Of a stretch of DNA of 64,000 bases, positions 15,591-23,949 are shown in pieces. Within the stretch, counting starts at the first letter, position 1. Each line of letters opens with the position of its first letter. The translations under genes were made by a program, and so were the position numbers. The notes below the pieces were generated by a model, which did no database searches, was not told where the DNA came from, and saw nothing but the letters and a program-made list of their open reading frames with translations. Source of the stretch: Streptomyces canus (GTDB lineage: Bacteria; Actinomycetota; Actinomycetes; Streptomycetales; Streptomycetaceae); contig NZ_JAUSYQ010000002.1 in assembly GCF_030816965.1 (NCBI RefSeq), positions 5,243,501 through 5,307,500 on the forward strand, in the 5' to 3' direction.

Positions 15591-15608
15591 CACACCTGCG
15601 CAGGTATG
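15591..15608. promoter_or_regulatory. ArsR-type palindromic operator
   Basis: CACACCTGCGCAGGTATG is an 18-bp palindrome with one mismatched pair; its core ACCTGCGCAGGT is perfect. It lies 36 bases before the ArsR start codon and upstream of the riboswitch of the divergent permease, so binding by the ArsR protein could affect both genes. Confidence 0.55.
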
Positions 15609-15643
15609 GAAGATCACACAGGGCTCCTGCGAGGATGAGCGCC

Positions 15644-15991
15644 ATGCACCTCGTCCCGGCCGACCGAGCCGACCGCCGCACGATCGACGGACACCGGGTG
15701 TGCGACGCCATCGCCGCGATCGGCGACCCGGGACACGTCCGCACCTGGTCCGACCGTTTCGCCCTCCTGGCCGACCCCAACCGCCTCTCCCTGCTCCTGG
15801 CCCTGCACCGGACCGGCCCGCTGGCGGTCTCCGACCTCGCGATCGCGACGGGGATGAACGACCCCGCCGTGTCCCAGGCGCTACGGCTGCTGCGGGCGGC
15901 CGGGGTGGTGGCGGGGGAGAAGGAGGGGAGGGTGGTGCGGTACCGGGTGGTGGACGAGGCGGTGCGGGGGCTGTTGACGCAGGTGTCCTGA
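15644..15991 (+). CDS. ArsR/SmtB-family metal-sensing regulator
   Basis: A 115-residue DNA-binding protein. ATG 15644 is preferred because GAGG lies 9 bases before it; ATG 15635 touches GAGG. The winged helix spans about residues 35-100: FALLADPNRLSLLLALHRTG, then VSDLAIATGMNDPAVSQALRLLRAAGVV as the recognition helix region, and GRVVRYRVVDEAV as the wing. Divergence from a NiCoT permease suggests a nickel or cobalt sensor. His and Cys residues that could bind metal lie at the N-terminus (MHLVPAD, DGHRVCDAI, PGHVRT) rather than in the C-terminal tail, which is short here. Confidence 0.85.
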   Translation: MHLVPADRADRRTIDGHRVCDAIAAIGDPGHVRTWSDRFALLADPNRLSLLLALHRTGPLAVSDLAIATGMNDPAVSQALRLLRAAGVVAGEKEGRVVRYRVVDEAVRGLLTQVS

Positions 15992-16035
15992 GGGCGAGAA
16001 CCGGGTCGGGCCGTATCTCCGGTCCGTATCCGATG

Positions 16036-16302
16036 TCACCCCTCCGCCCCCCACCGCTCGGGCCCGCCCCCCTTCCACTCGATCCACGGCGACTGCGCCA
16101 CCTCCGCCGCGTCGATCTCCAGGCCCGCTCGGCGGAGGAACTCCGCGACGTCGGTCAGGTTGTGGGCCAGGCCGAGGATCTCGCCGTCCACGCGTACGCG
16201 GCGGCCGCCGGTGGGGGACGGGGGGTGCACGATCACGCGGATCGGTCCGGACATGTCTTCAGGATCGTCCGGGGCGTACGGTCCCGCATGTCGGTCCGTC
16301 AT
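16036..16302 (-). CDS. Small conserved hypothetical protein, translationally coupled
   Basis: An 88-residue protein whose ATG (16300-16302) overlaps the TGA of the upstream gene (ATGA), so translation is probably coupled. It contains IRVIVHPPSPTGGRRVRVDGEILGLAHNLTDVAEFLRRAGLEI, which looks like a small alpha/beta domain, and ends WIEWKGGGPERWGAEG. ATG 16251-16253 would be a shorter alternative. It is a Streptomyces-type small protein with no known function; no membrane segment is present. Confidence 0.72.
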   Translation of the reverse strand: MTDRHAGPYAPDDPEDMSGPIRVIVHPPSPTGGRRVRVDGEILGLAHNLTDVAEFLRRAGLEIDAAEVAQSPWIEWKGGGPERWGAEG

Positions 16303-16535
16303 CGCTCGAGCCGTTCGCTCGCGTTCCCGACGCCCGACCGTCCCAGGTCACGCAGTTCCCGCCACTCGGCGGGGCGCGGGCGCCCTCGCCGCCAGTGGGG
16401 ATGGAAGAACACCTGGGCCGACAGCCGGTGCAGGCGTCGGCGCAGCTCGGTGTGGCCGGGGCGCTCGGCGAGCTCGTGGTAGATGGCACTCCACTCCCGC
16501 TGTGCACGGGCGAGGTCGTCGGGGAACGATCGCAT
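16299..16535 (-). CDS. Small conserved hypothetical protein
   Basis: A 78-residue basic protein starting at ATG 16533-16535 (MRSFPDDLARAQREWSAIYHEL), mostly helical, with Arg-rich segments (ELRRRLHRLSAQVFFHPHWRRGRPRP). A TTG at 16545-16547 is an alternative start. It forms a two-gene unit with the 16036-16302 gene through an ATGA overlap. I recognise the MRSFPDDL start as common to small Streptomyces proteins of unknown function, and nothing more can be said. Confidence 0.7.
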   Translation of the reverse strand: MRSFPDDLARAQREWSAIYHELAERPGHTELRRRLHRLSAQVFFHPHWRRGRPRPAEWRELRDLGRSGVGNASERLER

Positions 16536-16652
16536 GCCCGGATTCAATCATGTGTTCGATTTATTGGGCCATGGCGGGCACGGCGATGAGTTCCGGAGAG
16601 GTGCCGGGTCTACCGGGACGACGGAAGTTCATCGAGAAGCCCGGAGAACGAC

Positions 16653-17228
16653 ATGACCGCCACCTACACCTTCGACGTCTTTTCCAGTCTCGACGGCTAC
16701 GCCGCGGCCGGCGGCGACTGGACCGGTTACTGGGGCAAGCAGGGACCGGAGTTGCTCGACCACCGCCTCGCCCTCTACCGCGAGGAGCAGCGGATGGTCT
16801 TCGGGGCCACCACCTACCGGGCGTTCGCGCAGATGCTGGCCGAGAGCACCGAGGATTCCGATGTGCGTGACCCCTGGGTCACCCGGATGAGGAACCTGCC
16901 GACGACCGTGGTGTCGACGACGCTGGAAGGCCCTCTCGACTGGCCGGACGCGACCGTCGTGAGCGGCGACGCCGTCGATGTCGTCGCGCGGCTCAAGAAG
17001 GAGTCCGACGTGCCGTTGCGTTCACACGGCAGTCTGTCGATGAACCGGGCGCTGATGGCCGCCGGTCTGGTCGACCGCGTGCAGGTGACGCTCTTCCCCG
17101 TGATCACCGGCCGGACCGGCCTCGACCCGGTCTTCCAGGGTGCGGCCGACTTCGATCTGGAGCTGCTGGAGAGCCGGACGCTCGACGGTCACATCCAGGA
17201 ACTCGTCTACCGGCCCACTCTTCACTGA
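16653..17228 (+). CDS. Dihydrofolate-reductase-like protein (RibD C-terminal fold)
   Basis: A 191-residue cytoplasmic protein starting at ATG 16653 with GGAGAACGAC upstream. It has the RibD C-terminal/dihydrofolate reductase-like layout: YTFDVFSSLDGYAA at the N-terminus, MVFGATTYRAFAQML around residues 49-63, a nucleotide-binding strand LRSHGSLSMNRALMAAGLVDRVQVTLFPVITG at about 126-157. These proteins bind NADPH and are often called dihydrofolate reductase family proteins; few have a proved substrate. It converges on the LAETG gene with a shared hairpin between. Confidence 0.87.
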   Translation: MTATYTFDVFSSLDGYAAAGGDWTGYWGKQGPELLDHRLALYREEQRMVFGATTYRAFAQMLAESTEDSDVRDPWVTRMRNLPTTVVSTTLEGPLDWPDATVVSGDAVDVVARLKKESDVPLRSHGSLSMNRALMAAGLVDRVQVTLFPVITGRTGLDPVFQGAADFDLELLESRTLDGHIQELVYRPTLH

Positions 17229-17247
17229 GCGCCGCAGGCAACCGAAA

Positions 17248-17279
17248 GGGCCGCCACACCGCGAACGGTGGGACGGCCC
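17248..17279. terminator. Bidirectional hairpin between convergent genes
   Basis: GGGCCG (17248-17253) pairs with CGGCCC (17274-17279), extended inward after two mismatches by CACC with GGTG around a GCGAAC loop. It lies between the stop codons at 17228 and 17296, so it may serve both genes. Confidence 0.6.
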
Positions 17280-17295
17280 CGTCAGTCGGAAAGGG

Positions 17296-18240
17296 TCAGG
17301 CGCGCGAGGCCTTACGGCGACGCGTGGCCAGCACGATGCCCGCGCCACCCGCGAGCAGCACCGCCGCACCGCCCGCGATCAGCGGGGTGTTGCTGCTGGC
17401 GCCCGTCTCGGCGAGGTTGTCGCCGCCGCCACCGTTGGGGGTGGGCGCACCCGGAGTCGTCGTGGACTCCGAGGCCGACGGGGTCGGGGTGGACGTCGAC
17501 GGGGTCTCCGAGGCGGGAGGCGTGCTCTCGGAGGCCGGCGGGGTGGACTCCGAGGCCGGCGGGGTCGACTCCGAGGCCGGCGGAGTGGTCTCCGAGGCCG
17601 GCGGGGTCGCCGGAGGCGTCGTCTGCGTGGTCGTGCAGTCCTTCGTGCCGCCGTTCCAGGCCGCGATCAGCTTGTCCTTGATGACCGGGTGGTCCGGGCC
17701 CTTGGGCAGGTCGCCGTGCGGAAGGCCGTCGTTGGCGTCCAGCTTGCCGTCGAACTTCGTGTTGCCCCGGTAGAGGTCGATCTGCGCGTAGCAGCCGACG
17801 TCCGGGATCGAGATGTCGAGGGAGTCGACGGCGCCGGCCTTGACGGTCACGGTGTCGAAGTCGTGGAAGACCTGCTCGCCGGAGGTGGCGAACGTCGGGC
17901 CGTGCGCGCGGTAGGACGCGAGAGAGGCGGTGCAGGTGGACGCGTCGCCCGCCGCGCGGACCTTGACGTGGACCTTGCCGTCGTCGGTCGGCTTCAGGTT
18001 CAGGTCGTCGACCTTGACCGAGGCGAAGAAGTTCTTGCCGTCGAGGGAGAACTCGCAGCGGTCGGTCTCGGTCTTCGAGCCGGCGCCCGTACCCGGCTTG
18101 TAGCTTCCGCCGTCCTCCCAGCCCTTGCCGCCGGGGCAGTCGGATGCCGAGGCGACGGAGGCGAGGGCAGCGGAGAAGGCGAGCGTCGCGGCGCCCGTCC
18201 CCAGCAGGCGCCGCAGGGTGACACGTCTCGCTATGGACAT
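17296..18240 (-). CDS. LAETG sortase-anchored cell-wall protein
   Basis: A 314-residue exported protein starting at ATG 18238-18240. Residues 1-33 are a signal peptide (RRVTLRRLLGTGAATLAFSAALASVASA). The mature part has four Cys residues and a strand-rich domain to about residue 190. A Ser/Thr/Pro region with repeated TPPASES follows (about 200-265), forming a wall-spanning spacer. The C-terminus has LAETG, a hydrophobic segment and RRRKASRA, the sorting signal used by class E sortases in Streptomyces. The mature domain resembles the family of secreted proteins described as LAETG motif-containing. It would be covalently anchored to peptidoglycan. Confidence 0.88.
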   Translation of the reverse strand: MSIARRVTLRRLLGTGAATLAFSAALASVASASDCPGGKGWEDGGSYKPGTGAGSKTETDRCEFSLDGKNFFASVKVDDLNLKPTDDGKVHVKVRAAGDASTCTASLASYRAHGPTFATSGEQVFHDFDTVTVKAGAVDSLDISIPDVGCYAQIDLYRGNTKFDGKLDANDGLPHGDLPKGPDHPVIKDKLIAAWNGGTKDCTTTQTTPPATPPASETTPPASESTPPASESTPPASESTPPASETPSTSTPTPSASESTTTPGAPTPNGGGGDNLAETGASSNTPLIAGGAAVLLAGGAGIVLATRRRKASRA

Positions 18241-18527
18241 ACGTATCCCGTCAAGATGAGAGTGAGCGATCTCAGGAACACCGGGCTCATTGGTCACACG
18301 CGCCACAGTGTCTGCACATGGTGGATCTCCTGGTGGAACGCTGTCAACCTGCGGTGATGCAAGGTCAGTTCACGAGCCATCACAATTTCGACACACCAGG
18401 AACGATCCACTCCGCATAACCTCGGGTTCACGTTTCCGGCGAGTGGGCAGATATCCCGTTTATTGCCCCTGGGGGTCGCCCGCACCGACTTCGCCCCACA
18501 GACCGACCGCATTGCAGAGGAGCCCGC

Positions 18528-20189
18528 GTGACCGCCCGCACCACCACGCCCGACCTCTCCGGCAAGGACCCCGACTGGTGGCGGCAGGCCGTCGTCTACC
18601 AGGTCTATCCGCGCAGTTTCGCCGACGCCGACGGTGACGGCCTCGGGGACATCAGGGGTGTCACCGAGCGCCTCACGCACCTGGCCGCCCTCGGCGCCGA
18701 CGCCTTGTGGCTGAGCCCCTTCTACCCCTCCGAGCTCGCCGACGGCGGCTACGACGTCGCCGACTACCGGGACGTCGACCCGCGCCTCGGGACGCTCGAC
18801 GACTTCGACGCGATGGTCACCGAAGCGCACCGGCTCGGGCTGAAGGTGATCGTCGACCTCGTCCCCAACCACACCTCCCACCAGCACGTCTGGTTCCAGG
18901 AGGCCCTCGCCGCCGGCCCCGGATCCGCGGCACGCGAGCGGTATGTGTTCCGTGACGGACGCGGCGCGCACGGCGAACTCCCGCCCACCGACTGGCAGTC
19001 CGTCTTCGGCGGCAGTGCCTGGCGGCGGGTGCCGGACGGGCAGTGGTACCTGCACCTGTTCGCCCCCGAGCAGCCCGACCTCAACTGGTCGCACGAGGAG
19101 GTCCGCGAGGACTTCCGCGCCACCCTGCGCTTCTGGTCCGACCGCGGGGTCGACGGCTTCCGCGTGGACGTGGCGCACGCGCTGGCCAAGGATCTGGCCG
19201 AGCCGTTGCGCGACCTCGGTGACCTGCCCGGCGTCGCGGAGGAGGCCCTGGGGCACCTGCCGCCGGGCGGCCACCCCTACTGGGACCGTGACGAGGTCCA
19301 CGAGATCTACCGCGACTGGCGCACGATCCTCGACTCCTACACCCCGGCCCGCATGGCCGTCGCCGAGGCCTGGGTCCCGGGTCCGCGCCGCGCGCTGTAC
19401 GCCCGCGCGGACGAACTCGGCCAGGCCTTCAACTTCGAGTACCTCCAGACGGCCTGGGACGCCGACGAGCTGCGCCAGGTCATCACCGACTCCCTCACCA
19501 CCGCCCGCGCGGCCCACGCCTCGGCCACCTGGGTGCTCTCCAACCACGACGTCGTACGGCACGCCTCCCGCCTCGTGCTCCCGCCGGGCACCGACGAGAA
19601 CGCCTGGCTGCTGTCCGGCGGCCACGCACCCGCCGTGGACGGACACCAGGGCCTGCGACGCGCTCGCGCGGCCACGCTGCTCATGCTCGCGCTGCCGGGA
19701 TCGTCGTACGTCTACCAAGGCGAGGAACTCGGTCTTCCCGAGGTCGCCGACCTGCCCTTCGAGGTGCTCCAGGACCCGATCTGGGAGCAGACGGGCCGGG
19801 TCCGCAAGGGCCGCGACGGATGCCGGGTGCCGCTGCCGTGGACGACGAGCGGTCCGTCGTACGGCTTCGGAGCAGGCGGTGCCTGGTTGCCGCAGCCGGA
19901 GTGGTTCGCCGGGTACGCCGTGGAGGCCCAGGACGGTGTCGAGGGCTCCACGCTGGAGCTGTACCGCACCGCCCTGCGCCTGCGTCGCAAGCTCCTTCAG
20001 GGCGAGGACCTCACCTGGGCGGACGCCTCCCCGGCCGACGTGCTGGACTTCGTCCGGCACGAGGGCTGGCGGTGCGTCACCAACATGTCGGACCGGGCCG
20101 TCCCGCTCCCGGCGGGGGAGGTACTGCTCAGCAGCAGCCCGCTGGAGGACGGGCTGCTGGGGCCCGACACGACTGCCTGGCTCGGCTAG
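18528..20189 (+). CDS. GH13 alpha-glucosidase
   Basis: A 553-residue cytoplasmic enzyme starting at GTG 18528 with GAGGAG upstream. It opens with WWRQAVVYQVYPRSFADADGD, the hallmark of oligo-1,6-glucosidase/alpha-glucosidase type GH13 proteins. Region I is DLVPNHTS. The catalytic residues are Asp214 (GFRVDVAHA), Glu280 (AVAEAW) and Asp341 (LSNHDVVRH). It hydrolyses short maltodextrins or isomalto-oligosaccharides to glucose. No transporter gene is adjacent. It ends two bases before the stop of the convergent DUF4142 gene. Confidence 0.92.
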   Translation: MTARTTTPDLSGKDPDWWRQAVVYQVYPRSFADADGDGLGDIRGVTERLTHLAALGADALWLSPFYPSELADGGYDVADYRDVDPRLGTLDDFDAMVTEAHRLGLKVIVDLVPNHTSHQHVWFQEALAAGPGSAARERYVFRDGRGAHGELPPTDWQSVFGGSAWRRVPDGQWYLHLFAPEQPDLNWSHEEVREDFRATLRFWSDRGVDGFRVDVAHALAKDLAEPLRDLGDLPGVAEEALGHLPPGGHPYWDRDEVHEIYRDWRTILDSYTPARMAVAEAWVPGPRRALYARADELGQAFNFEYLQTAWDADELRQVITDSLTTARAAHASATWVLSNHDVVRHASRLVLPPGTDENAWLLSGGHAPAVDGHQGLRRARAATLLMLALPGSSYVYQGEELGLPEVADLPFEVLQDPIWEQTGRVRKGRDGCRVPLPWTTSGPSYGFGAGGAWLPQPEWFAGYAVEAQDGVEGSTLELYRTALRLRRKLLQGEDLTWADASPADVLDFVRHEGWRCVTNMSDRAVPLPAGEVLLSSSPLEDGLLGPDTTAWLG

Positions 20190-20191
20190 GT

Positions 20192-20974
20192 CTAACCCAC
20201 GGTCGGCGTGGGGGTCGCGCCCGCGGCCGGGGTGGCGCCGTTGGCGTTCTCGCCGGGGACCGCGAGCGGTGTCGACGTCGGGTTCGGCGGCGGGGTGAGC
20301 ACCACCATGGGCGCTCCGGGCTGCGGGGCCGGCGGAGTGAGGTCGCTGTTGGGCAGCTTCGGCGGAGTGGTCTGCATGAAGAGGGCCTGGTCGAAGTTGA
20401 CGAAGCCGGTCTTCTCCATGACCGTCATGTGGTCGAGCACCGTGTCGTTGGCCATGTCGGCCAGCGACCGCACCAGTGAGTTCTTGGTGGTGGAGCGCAC
20501 CTTCGAGATCGTGTTGAAGATCGAGCCGTGCGTCACCCGCAGGATGTTGGCGAAGTTCGTGTCGAACTGCTGGCCGTCGCTCGACTCGATCGTGTTCACG
20601 AAGCCGACCTGCTGCGGGCTCGCCACGTTCGGGATGGTGATGTTGAGCATCGGGGCGATCTTGCGGCAGGCGGCGTCCAGCGCCGCGTGTCCGTCGATGA
20701 GATGCCTTCCGGCTTCCTTCACCTCCGGGGTGGTGCCCTTCTGCAGGGCGACCTCTCCCAGCGGGTACTCCCACAGTCCCGCCGCACGCACCTTGACGAC
20801 GAAGTCCCGGTCCAGCTCGGTCAGCGGACCCCACTGCGTCTGGGCGATGATTCTGTCCTGCGCGGTCGCCGCCTGGCTGACACCCAGCATGGACGGGTAC
20901 GCGAGAGCGCCCAGCGTCAGTGTGAGGGCTCCGCCCACGAACAGCGTTCCCATCGCGTTGCGCGAGAGTGGCAC
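20192..20974 (-). CDS. DUF4142-domain exported protein
   Basis: A 260-residue protein starting at GTG 20972-20974, with AGGAGG four bases upstream; a longer frame to 21037 lacks a ribosome site. A hydrophobic N-terminal segment (GTLFVGGALTLTLGALAYPSML) probably anchors or exports it. Residues about 45-190 are the helical DUF4142 domain (LTELDRDFVVKVRAAGLWEYPLGEVALQKG, HLIDGHAALDAACRKIAPML), a ferritin-like four-helix bundle family. The C-terminal 60 residues are Pro/Thr-rich and end in PTPTVG. DUF4142 proteins are thought to be periplasmic or wall-associated; function is unknown. Confidence 0.85.
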   Translation of the reverse strand: MPLSRNAMGTLFVGGALTLTLGALAYPSMLGVSQAATAQDRIIAQTQWGPLTELDRDFVVKVRAAGLWEYPLGEVALQKGTTPEVKEAGRHLIDGHAALDAACRKIAPMLNITIPNVASPQQVGFVNTIESSDGQQFDTNFANILRVTHGSIFNTISKVRSTTKNSLVRSLADMANDTVLDHMTVMEKTGFVNFDQALFMQTTPPKLPNSDLTPPAPQPGAPMVVLTPPPNPTSTPLAVPGENANGATPAAGATPTPTVG

Positions 20975-21193
20975 CGTGCCTCCTGCCCGGTAGGGGTATC
21001 CCGCCGGGAGGCGGGTCGGACGCACAGGAATACGCACGCGGGGCCGTAGTTGTTCATCACCTCTTCCGGAGGATGACCGGGCTCACAGACGCACCGTCAG
21101 GACAGACCCCCCGGCCGCCGGTTGACCGTTCGTTGACCGGTTCGCGGGAAAGTCCTGGCGAAATCGCGGGAGAGACCTGACGGGCCCCGGACC

Positions 21194-21199
21194 TAGATT
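21194..21199 (+). promoter_or_regulatory. -10 element for a leaderless transcript
   Basis: TAGATT lies six bases before ATG 21206, so transcription should start at or next to the A of the start codon. No ribosome site precedes the ATG, which agrees with leaderless translation. Upstream, GTTGACCG is directly repeated (21122-21142 region) but is too far from this -10 to be its -35. Confidence 0.55.
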
Positions 21200-21205
21200 C
21201 GCTGC

Positions 21206-21886
21206 ATGTCCATGCCACAGCGGTCGCAGCGGCCCCTTCCCGTCCTGCCCTACCGCAAGCCCACCAAGGGCCGCGACTACTGGGTGATCGACGACGTGCT
21301 CCCGGACGTCGACGCCGTACGGGAACGCTGTCTCACCAAGGACGACTGGGTGAAGGGACATCCGTACACCTCGGAGACCTGGCCGGGACTGCGGACCATG
21401 CCGGGGCTCGAACCCGCCGAGCTCGCGAGGGTCGAGCGGCTGGTGAAGCAGGCGACCGGGGCCAAGGAGCTGTGGGTGCAGCGGGCGCCCGGCGGGGGCA
21501 CCCTCAACCACAACTGCGTGCAGGTCGTGGGGAAGGGCGAGAGCGAGCCCCGGCCGCACACCGACTCGCGGGCGCTGTGCCGGTACGCCGCCGTGCTGTA
21601 TCTCAACCCCGGCGTCCCCAAGGACTGCGGCACCAGCTTCTACCGGCAGGCCATGCCCGGCGGGCGGCTCGGCGGCAACGTGGTGCAGGCCCCGCACAAC
21701 AACCTCGTCGAGGCCCTCGGTACGCGGTTCGTCGCGCCGGACGCCTTCGAGGAGGACGTACGGGTGCCGCACCGGTACAACCGGCTGCTCCTCTACAACG
21801 CCAACCTCGTGCACAGCGCGACCGGTTACTCCGGCAGCACGCTGGAGGAGAAGCGGATGACGGCCGTCTTCTTCTGGATGGCGTGA
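21206..21886 (+). CDS. DUF6445-family protein, 2OG-Fe(II) oxygenase-like
   Basis: A 226-residue cytoplasmic protein starting at ATG 21206 (MSMPQRSQRPLPVLPYRKPTKG) on an apparently leaderless transcript. The middle has RPHTDSRALCRYAAVLYLNP, with an HxD pair, and the end has RLLLYNANLVHSATGY followed by KRMTAVFFWMA; the second His and the Arg complete the pattern of a jelly-roll iron/2-oxoglutarate oxygenase. The family is DUF6445. It may hydroxylate an amino acid or peptide, but no partner or substrate is shown by the neighbours. Confidence 0.78.
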   Translation: MSMPQRSQRPLPVLPYRKPTKGRDYWVIDDVLPDVDAVRERCLTKDDWVKGHPYTSETWPGLRTMPGLEPAELARVERLVKQATGAKELWVQRAPGGGTLNHNCVQVVGKGESEPRPHTDSRALCRYAAVLYLNPGVPKDCGTSFYRQAMPGGRLGGNVVQAPHNNLVEALGTRFVAPDAFEEDVRVPHRYNRLLLYNANLVHSATGYSGSTLEEKRMTAVFFWMA

Positions 21887-21905
21887 CCTTGCCCTGGGAC
21901 AGGCC

Positions 21906-22364
21906 CTAGTGGCGGACCGCTCTCGGTACCTTCGCCCGCACGTCCCCCGACAGGTCGTGCGTGCTGCGTGCGGTCCCGCTCCCCGTACCACCCGCGGGTA
22001 CGTCCGACACGGTCACCACCACCGCGTCCAGCAGCTTGCCGTTCCGGTCGGTGAAGTCGACCTCGACGGTGAAGGACTTCGCCGAGTCCGCGGAGTTGGC
22101 GGCGGTGACCTCCACCGTCGTACGGCCGTCCGAAGCGGTGGCGGGGGCGCCGAGCCGTACGTCGTCCCTGGCGTCGGCGCCGTTCTTGATGTCGTCGAAC
22201 CGCCTGCCCGCCTCGGCCGTGGCCGACGACACCGCGTCCCCGGCGCGGGAGGCGGCCGACGCGACCTTGCTCGCCACCGACGACGGGCTGTCGTCGTCGG
22301 AGCAGGCGGTCAGGCCGGTGAGGACCAGAGTCGTCAGCAGCGCGGCAGTCGCCCAGCGTGTCAT
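21906..22364 (-). CDS. Small lipoprotein
   Basis: A 152-residue lipoprotein starting at ATG 22362-22364, with GGAGGCGAG directly upstream. The signal peptide is TRWATAALLTTLVLTG and the lipobox LTAC places the lipidated Cys near residue 20. An alanine-rich helical stretch (SVASKVASAASRAGDAVSSATAEAG) follows, then a beta-rich domain of about 85 residues resembling FxLYD-type modules (TVEVTAANSADSAKSFTVEVDFTD). Such domains are common in exported Streptomyces lipoproteins and probably bind other surface components. No enzyme motif is seen. Confidence 0.83.
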   Translation of the reverse strand: MTRWATAALLTTLVLTGLTACSDDDSPSSVASKVASAASRAGDAVSSATAEAGRRFDDIKNGADARDDVRLGAPATASDGRTTVEVTAANSADSAKSFTVEVDFTDRNGKLLDAVVVTVSDVPAGGTGSGTARSTHDLSGDVRAKVPRAVRH

Positions 22365-22511
22365 CTCGCCTCCAGCGGGTGTCCCTCCAGTGAAGGGCCT
22401 GCTCCCTGCGGCCGCACGCCCGGCGTCACCCGAACGGCTCACTCCCGTGGTGGCCGCGCCCGCTCCGCCCGATGGTCGAAGCACATCGACCCCGAAAGGC
22501 GGGACACGGTC

Positions 22512-22985
22512 ATGACGCAGCAACCGCACACCACGCAGCCGTCCGCGAGCACACCCCCGGCTCCGGCCCCGACCCCCGCGCCGGGCCTCGGCCCGACGCC
22601 CACCGAGGCCGCGTGGGCCACCGGCGGCGTCGTCTTCGCCGGTGTGCTGCTGATGATGAACGGCATTCTGGCGATCTTCCAGGGCATCTCCCTGCTCGCG
22701 AAGGACGATGTCTGGACCCGCGTCGGCGACTACGTCTACAAGATCAACCTCACCGGCTGGGGTGTGATCCTCCTCTGCCTGGGCGCCGTCGCGGCCGTCA
22801 CCGGCGCGTTCGTCCTGAGGGGCGCCGCCTGGGCCCGGATGACCGGCATATTCCTGGCATCGCTGAGCATGATCGCCCAGTTCCTGTTCCTGCCCTACGC
22901 CCCGTTCTGGTCGCTCATCATGGTCGGGCTCGACTTCTTCGTGATCTGGGCGCTGGCGGTGTACAAGCCGGAGAAGCGGGTCTGA
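22512..22985 (+). CDS. DUF7144-type membrane protein
   Basis: A 157-residue protein starting at ATG 22512. The first 30 residues are a Pro/Thr/Ala-rich cytoplasmic tail. Four hydrophobic segments follow: TGGVVFAGVLLMMNGILAIF, TGWGVILLCLGAVAAVTGAFV, ARMTGIFLASLSMIAQFLFL and FWSLIMVGLDFFVIWALAVY. The GGVVFAGVLLMMNG and WSLIMVGLDFFVIWALA segments match the DUF7144 family, common in Streptomyces and of unknown role. The loop DDVWTRVGDYVYKINLTGWG is typical of it. Confidence 0.85.
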   Translation: MTQQPHTTQPSASTPPAPAPTPAPGLGPTPTEAAWATGGVVFAGVLLMMNGILAIFQGISLLAKDDVWTRVGDYVYKINLTGWGVILLCLGAVAAVTGAFVLRGAAWARMTGIFLASLSMIAQFLFLPYAPFWSLIMVGLDFFVIWALAVYKPEKRV

Positions 22986-23087
22986 TCCCGAACGGCACGG
23001 ACAGCGACGCGGCGGTGCCGAGGCCGGGCGGCACCACGAAGCGGGCCCCGGAGTGGGGCTGACCTGGTGGCCCGTGATCGGGCCCGG

Positions 23088-23459
23088 TCACACGTGGCCG
23101 AGGCCCCCGCTGCCGAATCCGCCGCTGGAGCCGGGCAGCCAGCGTTTGCGGTGCTGGTCCTTTCCTCGTCTGCTTCCCGAGTGATGGAGCTGGTACGGCA
23201 TCAGCCGTTCCTGCCCGTCCTCGGTGGCCGGCAGCTCGTCCGGCTCGCGCATCTCCCGCATCTCGCGGATCGGCCCGGTCTCCGGGAGGTGCGGCTGCTC
23301 CTTGCTGAGCGGCCGTGGGAGCTCCCGGTCCTGGACCCGCATGCCGAACAGCACGGCACACACCAGTGCGCCGGCGATGAACAGCCCACCGGCAAAGGCG
23401 GCGATCACGTTGAGTACTTCGCTCGACGAGGCCGCCAGGACAAACGTCGCGGTACTCAT
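23088..23459 (-). CDS. DUF6479-type single-pass membrane protein
   Basis: A 123-residue protein starting at ATG 23457-23459 (MSTATFVLAASSSEVLNV). One hydrophobic segment (about residues 16-41, IAAFAGGLFIAGALVCAVLFGM) is followed by a charged cytoplasmic tail with PHLPETGPIREMREMREPDE. This is the layout of the DUF6479 family of Streptomyces. The tail ends Gly-rich (GSSGGFGSGGLGHV). No ribosome site is close to the ATG. Function unknown. Confidence 0.78.
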   Translation of the reverse strand: MSTATFVLAASSSEVLNVIAAFAGGLFIAGALVCAVLFGMRVQDRELPRPLSKEQPHLPETGPIREMREMREPDELPATEDGQERLMPYQLHHSGSRRGKDQHRKRWLPGSSGGFGSGGLGHV

Positions 23460-23949
23460 AGTCCGATTATCGCCCAATCGGGGCGAAAGGGGAGTCCCGG
23501 GGGACCACTGAGGCTCCGCGATCCTCGCCTGGACCCAGAGCGAGGCGGGCACTGTGCTGCGCGGATTGTCGGAGCGAGCCACCACCGCACCGGCATGGCC
23601 GGGCATGCGCGAAGCGCTGTGGGAGCTCCACGAGATCTTCGACGGCTGGTGCCAGGCCGCGCAAGACCCGACCGGTCCTCCCCGCCGTCGTGACCTTCGC
23701 GTCCATCACATCGAACAGCAGCATGACCGCGCGCAGCGGGGGACGTCACGTCGCCGAGGTTTCCGGCCGCGCGGCGAGGCCAGAGCACCCACAGGCACGA
23801 CGCCGGGCGTACCGCCACCACCGGCGTCCTCGCAGCAGCGCGCAGCTTGTCACCCGAGCGGTGGGAGGCGAGGACGACGTCCGCAATGGCCAACCGGCGA
23901 CTGTGAAAATCGCTGTCCGATCACCGGAGCGCGGTGATAGACATCCGGG
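23460..23949. other. 490-base stretch without a convincing gene
   Basis: No complete gene is supported. A plus-strand frame near 23554-23650 encodes WPGMREALWELHEIFDGWCQAA, which looks protein-like for about 35 residues, then turns into low-complexity Arg/Pro sequence; it may be a gene remnant. The rest shows no promoter or repeat that I can name. Confidence 0.5.

Noticed and set aside
23554..23937. A 127-residue plus-strand protein
   Set aside because: Only about 35 residues look protein-like; the rest is low-complexity, with no ribosome site, so it is left as part of a gene-poor stretch.
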